A stretch of DNA of 5,978 bases from Clostridiales bacterium (GTDB lineage: Bacteria > Bacillota > Clostridia > Lachnospirales > Lachnospiraceae), in NCBI GenBank assembly GCA_021204765.1, contig JAJPYU010000086.1, forward strand, positions 843 to 6,820, read 5' to 3'. Made by a program: the position numbers and the translations under genes. The notes beneath the pieces are model-generated. The model had not been told where the DNA came from. It worked only from the letters and a program-made list of their open reading frames with translations, and searched no databases. How positions within the stretch are numbered: the stretch's first letter is position 1; each line of letters starts with the position of its first letter. This document shows positions 1-5,383 of this stretch, piece after piece.

Positions 1-119
1 ATAAGCGACGATCACCTCAAAATGCTTCGCATTTTTCGGTGTCCGTTGCACTCAAGCATCCGCGATAAGCGACGATCACCTCAAAATGCTTCGCATTTTT
101 CGGTGTCCGTTGCACTCAA
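1..119. repeat. Exact 55-bp direct repeat, two copies at a 64-bp period
   Basis: Positions 1-55 and 65-119 are identical base for base. They are separated by a 9-bp spacer (56-64) that is not repeated after the second copy. The first copy runs to the window edge, so the true repeat may be longer or have more units to the left. Each copy starts with ATAAGCGACGA and contains a perfect hairpin (19-35 and 83-99) with 7-bp stems AAAATGC/GCATTTT around a 3-base loop. No convincing coding sequence covers the repeat. It lies 3' of purF, so it could be part of the purF mRNA tail or an interspersed genomic repeat. The duplication is directly visible; its nature is inference. Confidence 0.9.
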
Positions 120-196
120 ATGCGGCTATGGTCAGAGATTTTTGCCTGCAAGCAGTCAAAATCTCCGCCCACATCCGCATCCTCGTCGCTTATCGC
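62..196. repeat. Structured intergenic element bounded by a 14-bp inverted repeat, overlapping the purF stop
   Basis: GCGATAAGCGACGA at 62-75 is the perfect reverse complement of 183-196. Nested inside are further inverted repeats: ATGCGG (120-125) with CCGCAT (175-180), GAGATTTT (135-142) with AAAATCTC (158-165), and the hairpin at 83-99. The right arm covers the last codons and TAA stop (190-192) of purF, so the element abuts or forms the 3' end of that gene. The layout resembles a short non-autonomous element with terminal inverted repeats or a REP-like structured repeat. It could instead be a native folded 3' UTR. No transposase or target-site duplication is visible. There is no GC stem followed by a T-run that would make it an ordinary intrinsic terminator. 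Confidence 0.6.
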
Positions 197-1638
197 TCAT
201 AATCCCCCCTGATGTCCTCTTCCGGCGGCTCCATCGGCCACTCACCCGTAAAGCACCCCTTGCAGATCGGCAATCCGTCCACCATGCCATCCAGCCTGTC
301 AATCGCCAGGTACGCCAGTGAGTCAGCCCCGATCTCCTCCCGGATCTCCTCAATCGAGGAATGCCGATAGGCCATCAGCTGCTCTCTCACCGGTATATCC
401 GTCCCGAAATAGCAAGGCCACAAAAAAGGCGGAGAGCTAATCCGGACATGAACCTCCGCCGCTCCGGCCTCCTTTAGCATATTTACAATAAGCCGGGACG
501 TGGTCCCCCGGACTATAGAGTCATCTATCATAATGATGCGCCTGCCCTCCACGGCCTCGCGTATCACATTCAGCTTCACCTTCACGCTCTCCACCCGGCT
601 GCTCTGCTTCGGCTTGATAAAAGTCCGCCCCACGTAGGAATTCTTCATGAATGCTATACCATATGGTATCCCAGACTCCTGGGCGTAGCCTAAGGCCGCC
701 CCGTTTCCGGACTCAGGGACACCGACTACCAGATCTGCCTCAACCGGAGAATCCATGGCCAGATATTTCCCGGCCTTTATCCGGGAATCATATACGCTTA
801 CACCATCTATGCGGCTGTCTATACGAGCAAAATAGATGTACTCGAAAATACAGTGTCCGTGCTGTCCAGAATCTATGGCATTGCTCATATCGGACTTTAT
901 CTGTCCGTCCTCCGTGATGGTGACTACCTCACCCGGCAGCACATCCCGGATGAACTCGGCACCTATGGTGTCCAGGGCACAGGTCTCGGAAGTGATTATA
1001 TATGCGTTGTCCAACTTCCCTATGCACAAAGGCCTGAATCCGTAGGGGTCCCGGGCTCCGATAAGCTTTCTCGGGCTCATGACCACAAGAGAGTAGGCTC
1101 CCTTCATCTTCCTCGCTGCCCGGGTCACGGCCTCCTCAACATTTGCGGTGCGCAGCCGCTCGCGGGCGATATGGTAGGCTATTACCTCCGAGTCTATTGT
1201 GGTCTGGAAAATAGCGCCGGTGTACTCCAGGTCATGGCGCAGCTCCAAAGCATTTATCTGGTTCCCATTGTGAGCCAGGGCCAGCGTACCCTTCACGTAA
1301 TTGAGCACCAGAGGCTGGGCGTTCATCCTGGATGAGGCTCCCGCCGTGGAATAGCGGACATGGCCCACGCCGATGTCCCCCTTCATTGACCTGATCCTCT
1401 TCTCATCAAAATCCTCGCTGACCAGGCCCATATCCCTGTGAGATGTGACCCTTCCCTTGGGGCCGTGGGTCTCGCTGACAGCTATGCCGCAGCTCTCCTG
1501 CCCCCGGTGCTGCAGGGCAAAGAGCCCATAATAAATGGTTGACGCGACATCTCCCCCATCCAGGTCATAGATGCCGAAGACGCCGCACTCCTCGCCGGGC
1601 TTATCAAATAATAATTCATCCTGTCCTAAACCTGACAT
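190..1638 (-). CDS. purF: Amidophosphoribosyltransferase (glutamine PRPP amidotransferase)
   Basis: This 482-residue cytoplasmic enzyme catalyses the committed first step of de novo purine synthesis, making 5-phosphoribosylamine from PRPP and glutamine. The N-terminal Ntn-type glutaminase domain begins at Cys18 in EECGVFGI, so residues 1-17 form a propeptide that must be cleaved, as in the Bacillus subtilis enzyme. HVRYSTAG (93-100) and LAHNGN (121-126) are typical glutaminase motifs. The C-terminal phosphoribosyltransferase domain carries the PRPP loop IIMIDDSIVRGTT (368-380). Cys263, Cys409, Cys459 and Cys462 match the [4Fe-4S] ligands of the Bacillus-type enzyme. The start is supported by GGAGG at 1643-1647, four bases upstream. 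purC lies 120 bp upstream with no evident terminator between them, so cotranscription is likely. The stop codon lies inside an inverted-repeat arm. The family call is very secure. Confidence 0.98.
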   Translation of the reverse strand: MSGLGQDELLFDKPGEECGVFGIYDLDGGDVASTIYYGLFALQHRGQESCGIAVSETHGPKGRVTSHRDMGLVSEDFDEKRIRSMKGDIGVGHVRYSTAGASSRMNAQPLVLNYVKGTLALAHNGNQINALELRHDLEYTGAIFQTTIDSEVIAYHIARERLRTANVEEAVTRAARKMKGAYSLVVMSPRKLIGARDPYGFRPLCIGKLDNAYIITSETCALDTIGAEFIRDVLPGEVVTITEDGQIKSDMSNAIDSGQHGHCIFEYIYFARIDSRIDGVSVYDSRIKAGKYLAMDSPVEADLVVGVPESGNGAALGYAQESGIPYGIAFMKNSYVGRTFIKPKQSSRVESVKVKLNVIREAVEGRRIIMIDDSIVRGTTSRLIVNMLKEAGAAEVHVRISSPPFLWPCYFGTDIPVREQLMAYRHSSIEEIREEIGADSLAYLAIDRLDGMVDGLPICKGCFTGEWPMEPPEEDIRGDYER

Positions 1639-1642
1639 ATTA

Positions 1643-1647
1643 CCTCC
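1643..1647 (-). promoter_or_regulatory. purF ribosome binding site
   Basis: On the minus strand GGAGG sits four bases before the ATG at 1638, within CCGGAGGTAATATG. It is a near-perfect Shine-Dalgarno sequence and fixes the purF start, which in turn sets the propeptide length at 17 residues. Confidence 0.85.
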
Positions 1648-1758
1648 GGATATATCTGTGCAGACATAAACAATTTGGTAATCTCCCTGCCATCCGCGTA
1701 CTGCACAGCATACAGTATGATTAATATCTTTTTAAAAAACTATATCGGGCAAAACTAA

Positions 1759-2634
1759 TCACATCATGAAAGGCTTTCCCGTCAGCTTCTCATAGGCCTC
1801 CTTATATTTATCTATAGTCTTCTCTATGATCTCATCCGGCAGAAGATAATCGCTGTCCGGGTTGGCCTTCAGCCAGTCTCTCACGAACTGCTTGTCATAG
1901 GAGGGCTGACTCTTTCCGGGCTCGTATTCCTCGAGAGGCCAGAATCGTGAGCTGTCCGGGGTGAGCATTTCATCGCCCAGGATCATATTACCATCCTCGT
2001 CCAAACCGAATTCGAACTTAGTGTCGGCTATGATGATGCCCCGCTCAAGGGCGTAATCCGCACATTTCTTATAGAGAGCCAGTGTCTTGTCACGCAGCCC
2101 TCTGGCGTACTCTTCGCCTTTGCCAGGGTACTGCTTCTCCAGTATTTCAACAGTACGTTCGTAGCTGACGTTTTCATCGTGGTCTCCCACCTCCGCCTTG
2201 GTGGAGGGAGTGTATATGGGCTCGGGCAGCTTCTCGGACTCCCTTAAGCCTTCGGGAAGAGCGATGCCGCAGACCGTACCGTCCTTCTGATAAGAAACCC
2301 AGCCGCTGCCGGTGATATATCCGCGAACTATGCACTCCACAGGAAGCATTTTTAATTTCCTGCATTTCATGCTGTTCCCCTTAAAATCCGGACCACTGAA
2401 ATACTCCGGCATGTCCTCCGGGTCGGTGGATATCATATGATTCGGGATAATATCTTTCGTGAAATCGAACCAGAATTTCGACATCTGCGTCAGTATGGCA
2501 CCCTTATGCGTGACCTTATTCTTTAAAATGACATCGAAAGCGGAAATCCGGTCAGTGGCCGTCATGATGAGACTGTCGCCCAGATCATAGATTTCCCGTA
2601 CTTTTCCCTCTTTTACCGGCTTATATTCCTGCAT
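1759..2634 (-). CDS. purC: Phosphoribosylaminoimidazole-succinocarboxamide synthase (SAICAR synthetase)
   Basis: The enzyme joins aspartate to CAIR with ATP to form SAICAR in de novo purine synthesis; it acts in the cytoplasm. I place the start at 2634 (MQEYKPVKEGK), giving 291 residues. The frame stays open to an ATG at 2748, but that extension overlaps the promoter and lacks family-like sequence, while AGGAAAGGAAG lies just upstream of 2634. Both family signatures are present: LPVECIVRGYITGS (97-110) and IADTKFEFG (202-210). DEMLTPDSSRFWP (221-233) is also typical. At 291 residues it is longer than the roughly 240-residue Bacillus protein. The C-terminal segment with PSYDKQFVRDWL (244-255) resembles the longer form known from yeast Ade1 and many other bacteria. 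It is first in a likely purC-purF operon. Confidence 0.97.
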   Translation of the reverse strand: MQEYKPVKEGKVREIYDLGDSLIMTATDRISAFDVILKNKVTHKGAILTQMSKFWFDFTKDIIPNHMISTDPEDMPEYFSGPDFKGNSMKCRKLKMLPVECIVRGYITGSGWVSYQKDGTVCGIALPEGLRESEKLPEPIYTPSTKAEVGDHDENVSYERTVEILEKQYPGKGEEYARGLRDKTLALYKKCADYALERGIIIADTKFEFGLDEDGNMILGDEMLTPDSSRFWPLEEYEPGKSQPSYDKQFVRDWLKANPDSDYLLPDEIIEKTIDKYKEAYEKLTGKPFMM

Positions 2635-2642
2635 GGCAAAAA

Positions 2643-2653
2643 CTTCCTTTCCT
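2643..2653 (-). promoter_or_regulatory. purC ribosome binding site (decides the start)
   Basis: AGGAAAGGAAG on the minus strand ends eight bases before the ATG at 2634. It is the best Shine-Dalgarno match in the region and favours the internal start at 2634 over the in-frame ATG at 2748, which has no comparable site. Confidence 0.75.
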
Positions 2654-2725
2654 GTAAAAAATTCCTGTGCGTGGCAGCTGAAGATCGTGCTCCTGAATTT
2701 AAAAAGCGCCGCAACATATGAATTC

Positions 2726-2755
2726 AGTATAACGCAAGTGAAATTCATTCGTCAA
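2726..2755 (-). promoter_or_regulatory. Predicted sigma-A-type promoter of purC(-purF)
   Basis: The minus strand has TTGACG (2755-2750) as the -35 box and TATACT (2731-2726) as the -10 box, each matching five of six consensus bases, with an 18-bp spacer. Transcription would begin near 2719, leaving a leader of about 85 bases before purC. The site lies in the gap after the gpmI stem-loop, as expected for a separate purine transcript. I see no clear paired PurBox and no purine riboswitch architecture in this leader, so the form of regulation is unknown. Confidence 0.7.
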
Positions 2756-2817
2756 TCTATAATAAAAACCCAGCCTGTGAAAAAAATTAAGTTGATATGG
2801 TAAGAAAAGGGCAAGAT

Positions 2818-2842
2818 CAGAGCCCCGCAAAGCGGGGCTCTG
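2818..2842 (-). terminator. Stem-loop after gpmI, probable transcription terminator
   Basis: CAGAGCCCCGC (2818-2828) pairs perfectly with GCGGGGCTCTG (2832-2842) around a 3-base loop, giving an 11-bp GC-rich stem that begins seven bases past the gpmI stop. On the minus strand the stem is followed by GATCTTGCCCTTTTC, so the T-run is short and displaced by several bases. On the plus strand no T-run follows. It most likely ends the glycolytic transcript ahead of the purC promoter, with uncertain efficiency. Confidence 0.75.
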
Positions 2843-2849
2843 TATAAAT

Positions 2850-4388
2850 CTACTTAATTATAAGTGACTTCCCGGTCATCTCCGCCGGCTGGGGCAGATC
2901 CATGAGATCTAAGAGCGTCGGCGCAATATCCGCCAGTCGGCCGCCTTCGGCCAGCTTATAGGAAGGATCTGCATTGATGAGTATGAAAGGGACCGGATTC
3001 GTGGTGTGTGCCGTGTGGGGCAGACCGGTCTCCGGGTCTATCATCTTCTCGGCGTTGCCGTGATCGGCACAGAGGAAGATGACGCCGTCGGCTTTCTTTA
3101 TGGCTTCCACAGCATCACCCACCAGCTGATCGATGCGCTCCACTGCTGCCACTGCCGCCTCTATGACGCCGGTATGGCCTACCATGTCGGGGTTGGCGAA
3201 GTTGATGATGATCACATCGTACTTTCCGGAGCCAATGGCCTCGACGAGGTTTCTTCCCACCTCCGGGGCGCTCATCTCAGGCTTTAAGTCATAAGTCGCC
3301 ACTTCCTTGGGGGAAGGCACCAGAATGCGATCCTCGCCCTCGTTTGGCTCCTCCACTCCTCCGTTAAAGAAGAAAGTGACATGGGCGTACTTCTCAGTCT
3401 CAGCCAGGCGGAGCTGCTTTTTGCCCAGCTTCGCCAGGTACTCGCCCAGGGTGTTTACTATGACCTCCTTCTCGAAGGCTATGAGCTTGTTGGGGATGGT
3501 CTCATCATAATTCTTAAAACAGACGTAGGTGAGGGGCATGAAAGGCCTCTCAAACTCCGTGAACTGATCATCACAGAAAATTCTGGTGATCTCCCTGGCC
3601 CTGTCAGGACGGAAGTTGAAGAAGATGATGGAGTCATTGGGCTTTACCAGGGAAAGAGGCTCTCCCGCCTCGTCCACGATGACTGTGGGAAGGACGAACT
3701 CATCTGTAACGCCGTTGTCATAGCTCTCCTGGAGAGCCTGGACCGGACAGGTAGCCTGAATGCCCTTACCATATACCAGGGAATCATAAGCCTTCTCCTC
3801 ACGATCCCAGTTCTTGTCACGGTCCATGGCATAGTAACGTCCGGAAAGGGAGGCCACTTTGCCTACTCCGATCTCCTCCATCTTGTCCATGAGCTCTGCA
3901 ACATATCCCTTGGCAGAAGTAGGCGGGGTATCCCTGCCGTCGAGGAAAGCGTGGACATAGACTTTCGTCAGACCCTCTCTCTTTGCCATCTCCAGCAGAC
4001 CGTAGATGTGAGTCTGATGGCTGTGAACACCGCCGTCAGAGACCAGCCCCCAGAGATGCAGGTCGCTGTCATGCTCTTTGCAATTATTCATTGCCGCCAG
4101 CAGGGCCTTGTTCTCGAAGAAGTCTCCGTCCTCGATGGCTTTGGTGATACGGGTCAGATCCTGATAGACGATGCGTCCGGCACCGATATTCATGTGGCCC
4201 ACCTCGGAATTACCCATCTGGCCGTCAGGCAGGCCCACGTCCAGTCCGGAGGCCGCGCCCTGTACGAAGGGACACTCCGCCATGAGCCGATCCATGACCG
4301 GGGTCTTAGCCATGGCTATGGCGTTACCCTCCGGATTCGGGTTCAGGCCGAAGCCGTCAAGTATCATTAAAACTGTAGGTTTCTTCAT
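2850..4388 (-). CDS. gpmI: 2,3-bisphosphoglycerate-independent phosphoglycerate mutase
   Basis: This cytoplasmic 512-residue enzyme interconverts 3- and 2-phosphoglycerate through a phosphoserine intermediate, using two metal ions (usually manganese). Length and sequence fit the alkaline-phosphatase-superfamily iPGM family. Visible active-site residues are Asp11 (ILDGFG), nucleophile Ser61 (MGNSEVGH), His122 (GGVHSH), Arg152-Asp153 (DGRDTPP), Arg260 and Arg263 (FRPDR), Asp401 and His405 (NPDMVGHTG), Asp442-His443 (ADHGNAE) and His461. All expected metal-binding positions appear intact. The start is supported by agreement with the family N-terminus and by a modest purine-rich site (GAAAGAAG) upstream. 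It follows tpiA after 165 bp and is followed by a strong stem-loop. A perfect TATAAT lies at 4412-4407, 18 bases before the start, but I see no good -35 box, so an internal promoter is only a possibility. Confidence 0.98.
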   Translation of the reverse strand: MKKPTVLMILDGFGLNPNPEGNAIAMAKTPVMDRLMAECPFVQGAASGLDVGLPDGQMGNSEVGHMNIGAGRIVYQDLTRITKAIEDGDFFENKALLAAMNNCKEHDSDLHLWGLVSDGGVHSHQTHIYGLLEMAKREGLTKVYVHAFLDGRDTPPTSAKGYVAELMDKMEEIGVGKVASLSGRYYAMDRDKNWDREEKAYDSLVYGKGIQATCPVQALQESYDNGVTDEFVLPTVIVDEAGEPLSLVKPNDSIIFFNFRPDRAREITRIFCDDQFTEFERPFMPLTYVCFKNYDETIPNKLIAFEKEVIVNTLGEYLAKLGKKQLRLAETEKYAHVTFFFNGGVEEPNEGEDRILVPSPKEVATYDLKPEMSAPEVGRNLVEAIGSGKYDVIIINFANPDMVGHTGVIEAAVAAVERIDQLVGDAVEAIKKADGVIFLCADHGNAEKMIDPETGLPHTAHTTNPVPFILINADPSYKLAEGGRLADIAPTLLDLMDLPQPAEMTGKSLIIK

Positions 4389-4412
4389 AGTATTCTTCTT
4401 TCTTGTATTATA

Positions 4413-4437
4413 ATAGGCTCGCCACAGGCTCGCCTAT
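4413..4437. repeat. Short hairpin with 9-bp direct repeats upstream of gpmI
   Basis: AGGCTCGCC occurs at 4415-4423 and again at 4426-4434. The same stretch folds: ATAGGC (4413-4418) pairs with GCCTAT (4432-4437), and GCC (4421-4423) pairs with GGC (4427-4429) around a 3-base loop. It touches the TATAAT at 4412-4407 and lies about 25 bases before the gpmI start. It could influence gpmI expression or mRNA stability; no function can be shown from sequence. Confidence 0.5.
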
Positions 4438-4464
4438 CTACGTTTTGACACAGTGTAAATGGGA

Positions 4465-4535
4465 GTTCGTGCAAAGAAATAGTTCACGAGCAAGCAATTT
4501 CCCTTGTTTGCGACAAACTCATTTTTTGCACGAAC
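4465..4535. repeat. 71-bp imperfect palindrome between tpiA and gpmI
   Basis: GTTCGTGCAAA (4465-4475) is the perfect reverse complement of 4525-4535. Inside, AGTT (4481-4484) can pair with AACT (4516-4519), and GCAAGCAA (4490-4497) can pair with TTGTTTGC (4504-4511) with one G-T pair, leaving a six-base loop. In transcript form it would make one long interrupted hairpin. No T-run follows it on the minus strand, so it does not look like a terminator. It may be a small interspersed repeat or an mRNA processing or stabilising structure between two glycolytic genes. Part of it recurs upstream of tpiA at 5348-5362. Confidence 0.65.
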
Positions 4536-4553
4536 GACCCTTCAATACTTATA

Positions 4554-5303
4554 TCACTTATAATTTACAATGTTTCCAAAGTCCGCTTTCAGGGAGGCAC
4601 CGCCGACAAGGCCTCCGTCGATGTCCGGCTTGCCGAAGAGCTCAGCGGCGTTACCGGCATTGACTGAGCCGCCGTATTGGATGCGGATGGACTCTGCGGT
4701 GGCATCATCGTAAATCTCCGCAATGCAGGCGCGGATGGCTGCGCAGACCTCCTCAGCCTGGTCAGCTGTGGCGGTCTCACCGGTGCCGATAGCCCAAATG
4801 GGCTCATAAGCGATGACTGCGCATGCAGCATCCTCAGTGGCCACATTCTGGAAAGCAATCTTGATCTGCATGCGGATCCAGTCGATGTAGATGCCCTGCT
4901 TCCTCTGAGTCAGGGTCTCGCCGCAGCAGATGATGGGGGTCAGGCCCATCTCGAAAGCCTTTAAGACCTTCTTATTTACAGTCTCGTCAGTCTCGGCAAA
5001 GTACTCTCTCCTCTCGGAGTGTCCGATGATGACGTACTTCACGCCGGCATCAAGGAGCATACCGGGAGCTATCTCGCCGGTGTAGGCACCCTTCTCTTCA
5101 TAGTACATATTCTCAGCACCAATATTGATGTTGGTACCCTTTGCGGCCTCCATAGCCGGGATAATGTCGATAGCGGGCACGCAGAAGACCACATCCACGT
5201 CGTCATTCACTACCAGGGGCTTCAGCTCGTTTACCAGAGCGACAGCCTCACTGGGGGTCTTATTCATCTTCCAGTTACCTGCGATAATCTTTCTTCTTGC
5301 CAT
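4554..5303 (-). CDS. tpiA: Triose-phosphate isomerase
   Basis: The 249-residue TIM-barrel enzyme interconverts dihydroxyacetone phosphate and glyceraldehyde 3-phosphate in the cytoplasm. The length is normal for bacteria. Catalytic residues are all visible: Asn10 and Lys12 in AGNWKMN, His95 in IIGHSERR, and Glu167 in AYEPIWAIGTG, which also holds the hinge of the active-site lid (loop 6). The phosphate-binding motifs YGGSV (210-214) and DGGLVGGASL (229-238) are intact. The start at 5303 is preceded by AAAGGAG (5311-5317) seven bases upstream, a strong Shine-Dalgarno site. It sits 80 bp after pgk and 165 bp before gpmI in the common Firmicute glycolytic gene order. I see no clear promoter of its own, so it is probably transcribed from upstream of pgk. 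Confidence 0.98.
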   Translation of the reverse strand: MARRKIIAGNWKMNKTPSEAVALVNELKPLVVNDDVDVVFCVPAIDIIPAMEAAKGTNINIGAENMYYEEKGAYTGEIAPGMLLDAGVKYVIIGHSERREYFAETDETVNKKVLKAFEMGLTPIICCGETLTQRKQGIYIDWIRMQIKIAFQNVATEDAACAVIAYEPIWAIGTGETATADQAEEVCAAIRACIAEIYDDATAESIRIQYGGSVNAGNAAELFGKPDIDGGLVGGASLKADFGNIVNYK

Positions 5304-5347
5304 AATTTATCTCCTTTACTTAAATTCTTAAACATTTCCTGTTTTTA

Positions 5348-5362
5348 GACGAACTCATTTTT
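5348..5362. repeat. Partial copy of the tpiA-gpmI palindrome sequence
   Basis: GACGAACTCATTTTT here matches positions 4512-4526 (GACAAACTCATTTTT) at 14 of 15 bases. Both lie between glycolytic genes in the same orientation. It could be a remnant of the same small repeat family or a chance match; it does not include the palindrome arms. Confidence 0.4.
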
Positions 5363-5383
5363 CGACCATGCATCCACTGCTTT

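Noticed and set aside
1..119. CRISPR array
   Set aside because: There are only two visible units, the repeat is 55 bp with a 9-bp spacer, and no cas genes are present. These proportions are wrong for CRISPR.
22..321. Plus-strand open frame of 99 codons across the left-edge repeats and the purF 3' end
   Set aside because: It runs through exact DNA repeats and antisense to purF, its product is low-complexity and basic, and there is no ribosome site. It is probably a spurious frame that such repeats would generate wherever they occur.
853..1335. Plus-strand open frame of 160 codons opposite purF
   Set aside because: It is antisense to conserved PurF sequence, with no recognisable protein features.
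1726..1750. AT-rich palindrome between purC and purF as a terminator
   Set aside because: TTTTT/AAAAA symmetry is weak, with no GC stem, and it sits between two genes of one pathway. It is more likely plain AT-rich spacer.
2635..2725. Possible purine riboswitch in the purC leader
   Set aside because: The predicted leader is about 85 bases, and I see neither the three-way-junction pattern with conserved loops nor a terminator or anti-terminator pair before purC.
3381..4370. Long plus-strand open frame of 329 codons opposite gpmI
   Set aside because: It lies wholly antisense to a complete gpmI with all catalytic motifs. It has no ribosome site or recognisable domain, and is a frame shadow of a GC-balanced gene.
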